Origin: JANQPX01 sp965222015 | GTDB taxonomy: Bacteria; Pseudomonadota; Alphaproteobacteria; Geminicoccales; Geminicoccaceae | Assembly: GCA_965222015.1 (NCBI GenBank) | Contig: CBDCTL010000022.1 | Span: forward strand, 1-64,000 | Length of the DNA stretch: 64,000 bases | Reading direction: 5' to 3' | In this document: positions 18,732-28,041 of the stretch, piece after piece | How positions within the stretch are numbered: the first letter of the stretch is position 1 | Layout: each line of letters opens with the position of its first letter | Translations under genes and position numbers: made by a program | Notes under the pieces: generated by a model | What the model was told of the DNA's origin: nothing | Database searches by the model: none | What the model saw: only the letters and a program-made list of their open reading frames with translations

Positions 18732-18997
18732 AAAGTGTTGTCGATACGCGAACCGTCCGGCTCAGGCTGTCATGCGCGCCGACCTTCGATGTCGAGCATC
18801 GAGATGGGAACGATCGAGCGCGATGGTTCGCAGTTCGGAGCGCGTCATTCGTCGTCGTTCCCACGCGCGATCGGCTCAATCGAACGCCATGTCTCGCCGC
18901 TTGCGGCCACATGCCTTGCCGGAGGTCCGAACCCTCGAACGACCAGGTTCGGGCCCCCATCGCCAGCTCAGGCAAGTCACCCCCGACCCTGGCAGGG

Positions 18998-19994
18998 TCA
19001 GTCGACGGCGAGGGCTTTTTCGATCAGGGCGGCGCCGCCTTCGACGTTTTCGTCGAAGCTCTTGTAGGAGGTCTCCTTGGCGATCTCGAGCCAGGCGGCG
19101 TGCTGCTCCTCGTTCATGGAGACCACCTCGACGCCCGCTTTTTCGTAGGCTTCGACCAGCTTGCTGTCGAGGTCCTTGGCGGCGTCGAAGAAGAAGTCCT
19201 CGGCCTTCTGGCCCGCGGCCATGAGGGCGTCCTGCTGCTCGGGCGTGAGCTGTTCCCAGGACTGCTTGGACATCAGGATCGGCTCGTACATGAACCAGAG
19301 CGCGTAGTCGCCAGGCTCGGTCAGGCAGGAGACCTGCTCGTAGATGCGGTAGCTGACGAAGCTGCCGGAGCTGGTGTTGGCGCCGTCGAGCACGCCGGTC
19401 TGAAGGGCTGTGTAAATTTCCGACGACGGCATGGAATTGATCGAGGCGCCCGCACCCACCAGCATCTGCTCGAAGGCGGGGCCGGCGGCGCGCAGCACCT
19501 GGCCCTGGGCATCGGCCGGATCGAGGATGCACTGCTTCGAGGAGGCGAATCCGCCCGCCAGCCAGGCATCGGAGATCACGACCACGCCCGCCTCGTCGAT
19601 GATCGCCTTGATGTCGTCCATGAAGGCGCTGTCGTTCAGGCGTTTGGCGTGATCATGGTTCTTCACCAGGCCCGGCATCAGGGTCGAGCTGAACTGCGGG
19701 TGCTTGCCGGACGCGTAATCCAGTGGGAAGGCGGAGATGTCGAGCTGGCCCTTGACCATCGCGTCCCACTGGTCGCGCGGCTTGAACAGCGACGCACCCG
19801 GATAGACGCGGACGTCGAGACCGACGTCGGCCGCGCCGACCTCCTTGGCGATGATCTGCACCATCTCGTCGCGCACGTCGCCCTTGCCGCCCGGCCATTG
19901 ATGCGAGGCCTTGAGGGTGATGTCCTCGGCCGGATGCAAGCGAGGTCGCAAGAAGCAGCGCTGCGGCTGCGGTCAGAACGGAATCCCGAATCAT
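18998..19994 (-). pseudogene. dctP: TRAP transporter solute-binding protein (DctP), frameshifted after the signal peptide
   Basis: ATG 19994 has GGGGAG seven bases upstream and opens a signal peptide MIRDSVLTAAAALLLATSLA. A one-base excess in the TCCGG context near 19935 then shifts the frame. The mature protein continues AEDITLKASHQWPGGKGDVRD and has the DctP core with VRVYPGASLFKPRDQWDAM, the SSEIYTALQTGVLDGANTS family motif and a C-terminal helix ending EGGAALIEKALAVD. It would bind a small organic acid or sugar acid in the periplasm. The substrate is unknown; sugar acids are suggested only by the erythronate genes in the same window. Confidence 0.85.
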
Positions 19995-20188
19995 GGCGAA
20001 GCTCCCCTGATGATGGCGTTTGATCATGCCGATGTTTTCTGACGATGAGCTTCCCATGAAATCATGGCCGATGACAAGGCGATGGATGGCGTTCGACCTC
20101 AAGGCACCTGTCCTGAGTCCGCTTCCTTGTCGGAAGCGATCCATTCGACAACACGTTCCTAGATGGAGTTTTTGACCCCTTGCGGAAG

Positions 20189-20575
20189 CTAGGCGAAGGC
20201 CATGGCTAGGTAGACAAAAACGATAACTCCATTCAGCCAAATACCGGCGCATTGCCAGATGCGCGCTCGGTTGATCTCCTTCATCGATCGGTTTTGCTCA
20301 AAGAGCCGGAACTTTCTAACAGCAAGGGAATAAGGTGTAGACGCTAAAAAGAGAAATTGAAGATGCTTCATAAAAGTATACTTTCCTTCAATTCCACCAA
20401 ACGTGATTGCCGCCAGAAAAGCGACGATTGAAAATAAAATGACGATCACGGAAACGAAATCCTCCGGGCCAACAAATGACCTCATATCTTCGAATTTTTC
20501 AGAGATTGTCGCTGAACTTCCTTCCCAAGTCTTTGGGTTAAGTGCTGTCCACAGATAGCCTTTCATCGTCATCAT
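20189..20575 (-). CDS. Small multi-span membrane protein of unknown function
   Basis: 128 residues, with GGGAGG upstream of ATG 20575. Three hydrophobic helices: VSVIVILFSIVAFLAAITFGG (about 40-60), HLQFLFLASTPYSLAV (about 70-86) and IWLNGVIVFVYLAMAFA at the C-terminus. Codon use is distinctly more A/T-rich than in the surrounding transporter genes, which suggests acquired DNA. No family is recognised. Confidence 0.5.
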   Translation of the reverse strand: MMTMKGYLWTALNPKTWEGSSATISEKFEDMRSFVGPEDFVSVIVILFSIVAFLAAITFGGIEGKYTFMKHLQFLFLASTPYSLAVRKFRLFEQNRSMKEINRARIWQCAGIWLNGVIVFVYLAMAFA

Positions 20576-20990
20576 GGGTCAGGAAGCCTCCCAAATTTTA
20601 GTAAGAAAAGGTTGACAAGTCTAAGCCACCCGGTTCGTGATCACAGAATGAATGAATGCCCGTTGGGCTATTGTCAAACAGCTGCAACATATCTTTGTGA
20701 CCAATTATGGCACCAACTTCGCGTAACGGCGTCTCGAGCTTGCGTTAGCAAACTGGCGCATTGTCCGCGTTGCGAGCCAAGTTCCCCGGTAGCGTCCGGA
20801 TTTGTCAGACGAAGTGGTCCCGCCCGATTGGCCATGGTGAGGCAGGGCCTGACCCAATCCGGTCACTCTATGAGGCAAAGGCTTTGGTCGCTTCGGCGGC
20901 GCCTCACTGCGTCTTCATCGCGATCGGGCCGTTGCCACCTCTTCGGATTACGGGCTCGGCATTGTTTTTGATCGAAGCGGCAAACGTCGA
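20576..20990. other. Gene-free stretch
   Basis: About 415 bases between the small membrane protein and the end of the cyclase gene. Open frames here are short or lack ribosome sites and protein-like composition. I see no repeat, tRNA or clear hairpin. Confidence 0.5.
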
Positions 20991-22891
20991 TCAATTGGTC
21001 AACCCTTCGCGCACTCCGGCCAAGCGCAAACCTTCTCGGACCTCCTCCACACACGCGTCTATGCCGAAATCTGCATTGGAGATCGACTGAAGAGTAAAAT
21101 CCGGCTCTAATTCTAGGAGGTCGGCCACTGCTCTCTCGGCGCCCTCGATGTTGCCCGTATATCCGTAAGCCGCAGCCAGCATTTGACGAACGAGAAGAGT
21201 AGGCGCTTCGGTCTCTAGGGCGGCCTCGATGGCATCCTCGTACCGCCGCGCAAAAAAAGAGCGCTAACCCAAAGATGCCCATACCAATTGGGATAGAACG
21301 GATTAAGGCGCATGGCCCTCTTGATGGACGCGACCCCTTCTTCTCTATCACCCAACATGCAGGGCAACCAAAATCCGCCCCACTCGGCTAGAATATCAGC
21401 ATTGTTCGGATTGAGTGTTAAAGCTCTTTCCAATGCGGCTAAGGCTTCCTCGTTCAATCCGATGAGCTGGCTGGCCGCTCCTAAGGCCCAGTAGCCTTCG
21501 GCGAATGACGAGTCGATCATAACGGCTTTCTTGGCGTGGCTCACAGCATTGGCGCCCGAAACATCGCTTGACTGCGCGAATCCATTCCACACTTCTTGCA
21601 TGTAACTCCACGCCATGTCCGCATGAGCGCGGGCAAAATCCGGGTCGATATCCAGAGCCTGTTTTAGCAGCTGTATCGACTTAGCAATGCCTTCCTTGTC
21701 AAACTTATGCCTGTTTTCTCGGGCCAACTGCACCAATTCGAAGGCGCTTAGATTGGTCGGTTCCTTGGTTTTGGCGCGTGCGAGCTTTGTGTCAGCCAGT
21801 CTGCCATCAGCTGTAGCAATGACCGTGACCACATTCTGTGTGATCTCCTCCTGGAGGGCAAAGGCATCGATCACGTCGCGATCGAACCGTTCCGTCCAGA
21901 GATATTCGCCTGCAATCGCATCGACGAACTTGACGTGAATCCGCACCTGAGCGCCGGATGTTTGCAGGCTGCCTTCGAGGATGTATTGGACACCGAGCTC
22001 TTCCGCGACCTGCCGCACCGTCACCTGCTTATCCTTGTAGGTCGATGTCGAGTTGCCAGCGATGACGGCAAGATCGCGATATTTCGATAGAGTAGTGATG
22101 ATCTCACTCGTGATGCCATCACTCATCATGTCCTGAATCGGATCGCTTCCCAGGCTGGCAAAGGGAAGGACGGCGATCGATGGTCGGTCTGGCAGCGGGA
22201 AATCCATACGCTCGACCGAAGCCGGCTCGACGTCCGACGACCACGGCTCGAACCATAGCACGGCGGAGCCGACGGTCAGTATTAGAACAGCGGCTGCGGT
22301 CAAAAGAGCACGGCGGCGCGGCGGCCTTTTCCCCGAATCAATAGTCAGCCCAGCCTGTTCCGGCGCCAGAAGTACCCGATAGGTCCGGACCGGGCGCTCG
22401 ATGTTCTTGACCTGTTGCTCGCCTGTGAACTCAAACCCGCAATCGAGCCGACCTTCCACGTGATCGTGAGCGGTGCCAGAAATCAGGATCCCGCCGGGCT
22501 CCGCGAGAGCCTCCAGCCGCGCGGCGACGTTGACGCCACCGCCATAGATGTCGTCTTGCTCAATGATGACGTCCCCAAGGTTGACGCCCATGCGGAAAAC
22601 AAGGTGTTGATCTTGAGGAAGCTTGCTGTTGCGCTTGGCAATCTCTCGTTGAATTTCAACGGCGCATTGAACTGCTTGCACCACGCTGGCGAACTCGACC
22701 AGCGCACCGTCACCAGTGAGCTTGACGATGCGGCCGTTATGATGAGCTACGGCTGTATCGAAACATTCCTCCCGCAGAGCCTTGAGGCGGGCATGGGTAC
22801 CTTCCTCATCAGCCTCCATCAGCCGGCTATACCCGACGATGTCAGCGGCCAGGATCGCGGCCAATTTGCGCTCGATCCCCTGCGGAGCCAT
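20991..22891 (-). pseudogene. Class III adenylate/guanylate cyclase with TolB-N-like and TPR domains, frameshifted near the end
   Basis: Residues ~8-175 are a class III cyclase domain: AAILAADIVGYSRLMEADEEGT carries the first metal Asp, and KLTGDGALVEF the second. One membrane helix (ALLTAAAVLILTVGSAVLWF) follows near 205-225. Next comes a TolB-N/FlgO-like domain starting PSIAVLPFASLGSDPIQDMMSDGI, then TPRs (AFELVQLARENRHKFD onward). This layout is common in rhizobia. In the seven-T run of the coding strand (21252-21258) one more T would continue FFARRYEDAIEAALE into MLAAAYGYTGNIEGAERAV and the stop at 20991; as read, the frame ends near 21215. It makes cAMP or cGMP in response to an unknown input. 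Confidence 0.8.
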
Positions 22892-23331
22892 TTGGGCCTC
22901 ATTTGCGTTGTTTTCGCGTTAACTATAGGAGACCGAGGCCCAATAACTCAATCGAGCACTGGAGCAAGCGGAGTCTCTCAAGTGCCGATCGTTGGCTTCC
23001 GGCAAGGCCCAGCACGGTTAGTGGCCTGCTCCCGTGAGGACCTTGCTAACCGGCGTCCAAGCCAATGGACGTGGAGTCCGCTCATGGCACTCACTTGACA
23101 AAGCGCTTGAGGCAGAAAACCGGCCGAAAGCCCGAACGCCGATCGGCCCTCGGCTGGCGAGGCCGCTTTCGGACGCATTGCACGCACCCGGCGACCATGC
23201 CCTTGTACGTGCTGCTGACCCTGAACAGCCGCTACATCTCCGTCTGCACAATGCCTGTACCTTCAAATTTCGAACAAGCTGCCCGTAAATTACGGGTTGC
23301 TAGTGTTGTATATAACTTATATACGGAGTTC
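22892..23331. other. Gene-free stretch, transition to lower GC
   Basis: About 440 bases upstream of the cyclase gene and of the small ribbon-helix-helix-like gene. The first ~380 bases are of host composition with no convincing frame; from about 23280 the sequence turns AT-rich (TTGTATATAACTTATATACGG), a likely promoter for the downstream pair of small genes. Confidence 0.45.
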
Positions 23332-23505
23332 ATGGCCGATGGATCAAAATATCCCTTGCGTTTGCTCGTTCCGATGAATCGCGAATTGTTGGATAAGGTT
23401 GAGGACTGGCGGTTTGGCAATCGTATCTCTTCTCGAGTGGAAGCAATAAGACGCCTGATCGACATTGGCTTAGATGTGGAATCTAGTTCCGACCCTAAGA
23501 AGTAG
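23332..23505 (+). CDS. Small ribbon-helix-helix-like protein
   Basis: 57 residues from ATG 23332, with GGAG just upstream. The segment YPLRLLVPMNRELLDKVEDWR followed by NRISSRVEAIRRLIDIGLD has the strand-helix-helix pattern of Arc/MetJ-type DNA-binding proteins (short basic strand, then helix A, a turn with Ser, and helix B ending Ile-Gly-Leu). It would be a small transcription repressor or antitoxin-like protein. It sits in an AT-rich stretch 21 bases before a coiled-coil protein gene, and the two are likely co-transcribed. Confidence 0.55.
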   Translation: MADGSKYPLRLLVPMNRELLDKVEDWRFGNRISSRVEAIRRLIDIGLDVESSSDPKK

Positions 23506-23526
23506 ATCAGGATAAAGGATTTTGGC

Positions 23527-23970
23527 ATGTTGGCCGTCAATGTTTTGGATGAATTTCTCAATAGAGAAGTCGCCAACCGAAAAGAGATAATCAGTGAAAT
23601 AAGACTATGTAAAGATTGGCTGTCTGATTTAGATCGAATGCTTGGCAAGCATGAGACAGCTTTAAGAAAACTTAGAGATGCAGTAGAATTTGATGGAAGA
23701 GCCGAAGCCAACCAGGCCATGCAGGACCTGTATAGGGCAACCAACAGAATGCGTGACGAGGTCAAAGATCTTAAAACTCCCATCATGAATCGCCTCAGAT
23801 CCTTGGAAAAGAGTCTCGCGTCCCTCCGCCAAGAAGGCGCATCGATCAGTACCGCCCTGTCAGTCGTCGTCGATCAAGTTGACAACCTCACTTCTCGCGT
23901 CGAACGGATGGAGCGAGAGCGTGAAGTTGACACGGCCTTTCGCAGAAAAAAGATGCCTGATCCATTCTGA
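23527..23970 (+). CDS. Coiled-coil hypothetical protein
   Basis: 147 residues, almost entirely helical with heptad-like spacing: LDRMLGKHETALRKLRDAVEF, NRLRSLEKSLASLRQEG and VDQVDNLTSRVERMERERE. AAGGA lies eight bases before ATG 23527. There is no enzymatic motif, signal or membrane span. Codon use is A/T-rich like the preceding small gene, and both look acquired. The pair could be a regulator plus structural partner, but this is not a toxin-antitoxin family I can recognise. Confidence 0.5.
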   Translation: MLAVNVLDEFLNREVANRKEIISEIRLCKDWLSDLDRMLGKHETALRKLRDAVEFDGRAEANQAMQDLYRATNRMRDEVKDLKTPIMNRLRSLEKSLASLRQEGASISTALSVVVDQVDNLTSRVERMEREREVDTAFRRKKMPDPF

Positions 23971-24100
23971 GGCTGATGGGGTAAGGGCCGCTCTTGGCAC
24001 TCTTACGAACCAAGCCTTGTGACCGAATTTAGGCGGATTTCAGTCTCCAAAGAGGCCATCCGTGGAGGACACACATGATCTATGATTCTGGCTGCCGAAA

Positions 24101-25027
24101 CTAAAGTTTCGTGACTTCCAATAGGTGAACGCCTCCGCTCGAATCACCAATGAAGAGGAACGTGCCGTCGGATGAGATGTCGGCAGCAGTCGTATTCAAG
24201 GTGGCAAGCTGGATCACTACATTGCCATCGGCGCAATGCCAAACAATGACCGTTCCATCCGAAGATATAGACAACACCCGCTCGCCATCTTCGCTGAAGC
24301 GACAACTCCAAACAGCTGCCCCGTGGCCTTCCAAAACTTGCAAAGCCACGCCCTTCCGAAGATCCCATAGGATCAGCGTGCGATCAAAGGATGCCGAAAC
24401 CGCGCGGTTGCCATCGGGGCTAAATGCACAGGCCCAAACCTTGTTCCGATGACCTTCGAGCACATGGATGATCCGACCATCGTCCAAGTCCCAAAGGATC
24501 AATGTCCCGTCAGACGAAGCTGACAGCCCGGATCTGCCGTTTGGGCTGAATACAAGAGACCATGCCGTCGCTTCATGCCCCATCAAGCATTGGACGCTCT
24601 CCCCGGTGGCAAGGTCGCGAAGGACGATGGCTCGATCATTGGGTGTTGCTATAACCCAGTTGCCGTGAGCGCTTCTGGCAATTGGCATCTCGCGGTAGTC
24701 ATGCCGCTTAAGGATCGCGACCGCCTCGGCCTCGGACAGCGTTCGAGCATGACGCACATCTTTGTCGAAGTCGCTCCATATCCAGCCGCGGTGAGGATTG
24801 TAAGCACGAGGCAGATACCCTCGAGATCCTCGATGGGCAGCCTTGACCAATCTGCCGGTGGCAAGATCCCATTGGATGAGCAATCTATTGTGGCACATCG
24901 AAGTCACGCCTCTGCCATCGCTGCAGAAGCCGCAAATCATCACCCTCGTCTTGTGTCGGATGCCAGTCGATGTCGTCGACCAACGAAGGCTGAAGCGCCC
25001 TTCACTTCGTGCCAGATCGATCCACAT
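24101..25027 (-). CDS. WD40-repeat protein
   Basis: About 308 residues of beta-propeller repeats. Three are canonical, each with GH near the start and a closing WD or WH: those beginning LMGHEATAWSLVFSPNGR, LEGHRNKVWACAFSPDGN and LEGHGAAVWSCRFSEDGE. Two or three more are degenerate (LLIQWDLATGRLV, VLRDLATGES, SGGVHLLEV). WD40 propellers bind protein partners, and in bacteria they are often C-terminal sensors of STAND or kinase proteins; no such effector domain is present here. The start is chosen at ATG 25027 because GAAAGGG is nearby, but the frame stays open to 25189, so it could be the tail of a larger broken gene. Confidence 0.6.
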   Translation of the reverse strand: MWIDLARSEGRFSLRWSTTSTGIRHKTRVMICGFCSDGRGVTSMCHNRLLIQWDLATGRLVKAAHRGSRGYLPRAYNPHRGWIWSDFDKDVRHARTLSEAEAVAILKRHDYREMPIARSAHGNWVIATPNDRAIVLRDLATGESVQCLMGHEATAWSLVFSPNGRSGLSASSDGTLILWDLDDGRIIHVLEGHRNKVWACAFSPDGNRAVSASFDRTLILWDLRKGVALQVLEGHGAAVWSCRFSEDGERVLSISSDGTVIVWHCADGNVVIQLATLNTTAADISSDGTFLFIGDSSGGVHLLEVTKL

Positions 25028-25247
25028 TGGATGCCCTTTCATCGAAAATGGATGGCGGCCACAGCGTGACCTGAGGGGCGGGCTGGCACTCATCGATGAT
25101 TTTGTAGAAAAGACTTGAAGAAAAATCAACCTTGAGGAGAGGATCGCGTACGCCAAACAGCTCCTGAATCCTATCTCACTTGCTTCCAATATGCTTCCAA
25201 TACGAAGCTGGAAACTTCGAAAAATCCACCTAACCTATTGAAAAGAT

Positions 25248-25323
<76 letters not shown>

Positions 25324-25569
25324 ACGGGGATGAATTTAGCTACGGGGGAATTGGCAGAGCGTCAAGGCGTCGTCGAGAATTTTTGAAGGAATGATGGAGA
25401 AAGCACCTATGGGTTATTTGGATGACGGCGTCTGGTCAGGCGGGGATGTCGCGGAACGTTTCGATGGCGTCGGTAAGTTTGATGCCCTCGATCACCTTGG
25501 GCAACTGGCTTGTCGCCGCGATCCCTCGGCGCGAATACGCGCCGTCGCCTTGCGAACGGATGATCGGCG
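25324..25569. other. Short remnant region between tRNA-Lys and the transposase fragment
   Basis: No intact gene. On the reverse strand, 25436-25555 encodes a ~38-residue C-terminal-looking fragment (GIAATSQLPKVIEGIKLTDA, then ETFRDIPA and stop) with no start. It resembles the tail of a degraded gene, possibly another mobile-element protein, but I cannot name it. Confidence 0.4.
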
Positions 25570-25990
25570 CTGCCGATCATTACGGAGACCCGCGAGATCG
25601 TCGGCTGGGGGATGGACGACCATCTGTGCGCCGAGCCTTGTGAGCGAGCCTTGCTCATGGCGATCCAACGCCGCCAGCCGCCACGGGGCTTGACAAACAG
25701 AAGGGCGTCCGCGGGGTACAGGATGCCAGCATCTCCTGCCAGGCGATCCTGAAACGCCACGCCTGGCGCCATCCATGAGCCGCAAGGGCGACTGCCTGGA
25801 CGATGCGCCGATGGAAAGCTTCTTCGGCTCGATGAAGAGCGAGCTCGTCCATCGCACCCGCTTTGCAACGCGCGAAGACGCCAAGCGGGCATCGTTCCGG
25901 TGGATCGAGACCTGCGACAACCGTCAACGTCGTCATTCAGCGCTTGGCTGCATGACGCCAGCCCAGGCTTTTGAACAGATGACCAGGGTC
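25570..25990 (+). mobile_element. IS3-family transposase (OrfB) remnant
   Basis: Only the C-terminal part of an IS3-type DDE transposase survives. REIVGWGMDDHL and ALLMAIQRRQPPRG are seen in one frame around 25590-25690. Then ASISCQAILKRHAW leads, after a frame break near 25773, into MSRKGDCLDDAPMESFFGSM, which contains the last catalytic Glu (MESF). FRWIETCDNRQRRHSALGCM and TPAQAFEQM end the recognisable homology near 25980. Several frame breaks and the missing N-terminus show it is inactive. It abuts the 3' end of the winged-helix/SBP regulator gene. No inverted repeats were identified. Confidence 0.8.
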
Positions 25991-26058
25991 GCCCGATGCA
26001 CCCTGCCGGATCGCCCGCCCTGGAGGGGCAACATCAGCCCTCTCCTCGGGGGCTTCGC

Positions 26059-27858
26059 TCAATAGTAGCCATGCATGCGCATCAGGCCGTCGGCGCGGTT
26101 CTGGGCGGCGGCGAGGGCCTCCTTCGCGGTCTTGAGACCCTGACACATATCGTGGATCTCCTCGCCGCAGATCGTGATGATGTCGGCGATCTCGGGTGCC
26201 GGCGGGCGCGGCCAGAACTGCAGCTGCCCCTGCCGCGCCATCTGATCCACCGCGCTGATCATTTTGGACACGGCCTGCACGTCAGGGTCGGCCGAGACGC
26301 TGAAGCGCGGACTGACGAGGCTTCCGTTCAGGATGTAGAGCTTGGCGGCTTCCGCCGATGTCAGGAATTCCAGCGCGGTCCAGGCGGCATCCCGCCGCTC
26401 GGGCGCGAGATTGGCGGGAATGCCGAGCGCGTAGCCGCCGACCGGCGCGATGTTGCGGCCTCGCGGGCCGCGCGGGTGGGGGAGGAAACCGGTCTGATGA
26501 TGCGCGGGCGAGCTGGCGTCGAGCTCGAAATAGGGGGCGAGCAGCGTGTAGCCATAGGAGAGTGCTACTTCGCCGGACGCATAGGCCTTGATCCGCTCAT
26601 ACCACGCCATCGAAAGGATGTTCGATGGCGAGTAGGCCAGGAGCTCGAGAAGATAGTCGGCGGTTTCTCGTCCATGATCGGTATCGATCGTCGGCCGCAT
26701 GCGCTCACCGTCGATGTCATTCGCTTCGAAATCGGCGCCAAGAGCTTCGAGGTCCAGCGGCGGTCTGCCGAAGGCGCCCATGACCATGAGAAAGGTGTGA
26801 CCGATCGGCGTTCCCCGTGCACCGTTCCAGGCGACGCCGCTTCTGCCATGGCCCGGGCGATGCAGCCGCCGGGCCACATCGAGGAGCTGATCGGTCGTCT
26901 CCGGAGCTGACAGCCCGGCCTCTGCGAGAAGGTCCTCCCGGTAGAACAACAGCTCGGGCGTGGTCTGAATCGGGACGCCGTAGTGGTGGCCCCTGAAACG
27001 GCAGCCGCGCCAGCCTGCCGGATGGAAGTCGGAGACGTTGATCCGGCTTTTCGCCACCCAGTCGTCGAGCGGCAGCAGGGCGCCTTTGGTGGCGAACTCG
27101 CCGATCCAGGGCAGATCGACCGCGATGATGTCGTAATCCGATCGCCTGGCCTCGGCGTTGGTCAGACCCTCGATACGAAGCCGGTCGATCGACAGGGCGC
27201 GGTGACGGATGTCGACCCCCAGCACCTGCTCGACCTGCCGCTTCAGATTGCCCATGGCCATGAAGGTCGGATCGGCATGTACGAGGATCCGAAGCGGCGG
27301 CTTGATCTTGAGCGGTTCGGCGACGATCGACGGTGCCGGGATGATCCGGGCCGACATGTAGGAGCCGCCGAAATAGTAGTCCTGGCCGCTGGTCTCGTCG
27401 GGGTGGAAACCAAGCGTCTTGCCGACGACGCTCTTGATGCGCCTCGCGTAATCGTACCAGGCGTCGATCAGCTTTTGGCTTGGATGCAACGAGAAGCTTC
27501 TGCCGGAGCGGCTGCGCGGGCGCCGGATGATCAGCCCTTCGTCGATCATCCTGTCGATGCGCCGCATGGACGTCGCATAGGGCGTGGGTGCGGCCGCGGC
27601 CAGCGAGGTCACCGTGACCGGGCGCGCGGTCAGATGTTGGCGAACCAGAAACAGGGTCAGGTAGAAGTAGGGATCGGCGTCGCGAAGCGGGAGGACATGA
27701 TCGGCCTCGTTCTCCAGCTCTTCCAGAAAGTCGACCAGGCGCAGCATCTCGTCATTGGCCATGGCCGCACCCCGCCGCAGCTCGGGCTGGCCTGGCGGGG
27801 CCGGAATGATATCCGGATTGGATTTTCCAGCTGCGACTCGGGATTTCTTCGGCGACAT
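26059..27858 (-). CDS. Soluble winged-helix/solute-binding-protein fusion: candidate one-component sugar sensor
   Basis: 599 residues from ATG 27858, which has GGAGG five bases upstream; earlier in-frame ATGs at 27894 and 27930 are rejected. No signal peptide or membrane helix is present. Residues ~62-130 form a MarR/winged-helix-like unit: DPYFYLTLFLVRQHL, VTVTSLAAAAPTPYATSMRRI (recognition region), then DEGLIIRRPRSRSGRSFSL as the wing. From ~167 to the end is a complete family 1 solute-binding domain: PLRILVHADP, DYDIIAVDLPWIGEFA, YGVPIQTTPELLFYREDLL and AWTALEFLTSAEAAKLYI are typical of maltose/sugar-binding proteins. It is divergent from a sugar ABC operon, so it probably senses that sugar in the cytoplasm and controls the operon (inference). 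Confidence 0.8.
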   Translation of the reverse strand: MSPKKSRVAAGKSNPDIIPAPPGQPELRRGAAMANDEMLRLVDFLEELENEADHVLPLRDADPYFYLTLFLVRQHLTARPVTVTSLAAAAPTPYATSMRRIDRMIDEGLIIRRPRSRSGRSFSLHPSQKLIDAWYDYARRIKSVVGKTLGFHPDETSGQDYYFGGSYMSARIIPAPSIVAEPLKIKPPLRILVHADPTFMAMGNLKRQVEQVLGVDIRHRALSIDRLRIEGLTNAEARRSDYDIIAVDLPWIGEFATKGALLPLDDWVAKSRINVSDFHPAGWRGCRFRGHHYGVPIQTTPELLFYREDLLAEAGLSAPETTDQLLDVARRLHRPGHGRSGVAWNGARGTPIGHTFLMVMGAFGRPPLDLEALGADFEANDIDGERMRPTIDTDHGRETADYLLELLAYSPSNILSMAWYERIKAYASGEVALSYGYTLLAPYFELDASSPAHHQTGFLPHPRGPRGRNIAPVGGYALGIPANLAPERRDAAWTALEFLTSAEAAKLYILNGSLVSPRFSVSADPDVQAVSKMISAVDQMARQGQLQFWPRPPAPEIADIITICGEEIHDMCQGLKTAKEALAAAQNRADGLMRMHGYY

Positions 27859-27922
27859 CGCACCTCCGCGATTTGCTGACGACAAGTTTTCCATGGACGT
27901 CAGGAGCAGGGCATCGGCTATA

Positions 27923-27939
27923 ATATCCATTTTGGATAT
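27923..27939. promoter_or_regulatory. Perfect inverted repeat, candidate operator of the divergent regulator
   Basis: ATATCCA (27923-27929), three T/A-rich bases, then TGGATAT (27933-27939): a perfect 7+7 palindrome inside a short AT-rich tract in a GC-rich genome. It lies 65 bases upstream of the regulator start and ~103 bases upstream of the importer's first gene, suitable for control of both promoters. Size and symmetry suit a dimeric winged-helix protein. Binding is inferred, not shown. Confidence 0.55.
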
Positions 27940-28041
27940 CTTTGGAATTGTGGAGAGGTCAGGATACCCATAGCGTCAATGTCACCGGGAACGCATTCGG
28001 CCAACCGGATCAGGGAATTGGCACTCAAGAGGGGATGCACA

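Larger units (their letters stand above)
18218..18997. other. 780-bp gap between dctP and dctQ carrying two palindromic elements
   Basis: No convincing gene. The two palindromic copies (18327-18442 and 18579-18731) take up the middle. Next to the dctP stop, the coding-strand sequence ACCCTGCCAGGGT forms a small hairpin (around 18998-19010). Because dctP, dctQ and dctM run in the same direction, this gap lies inside what should be one transcript. Confidence 0.6.

Noticed and set aside
23332..23970. Toxin-antitoxin pair
   Set aside because: The first gene is ribbon-helix-helix-like, but the second is a coiled-coil protein with no toxin fold or catalytic motif.
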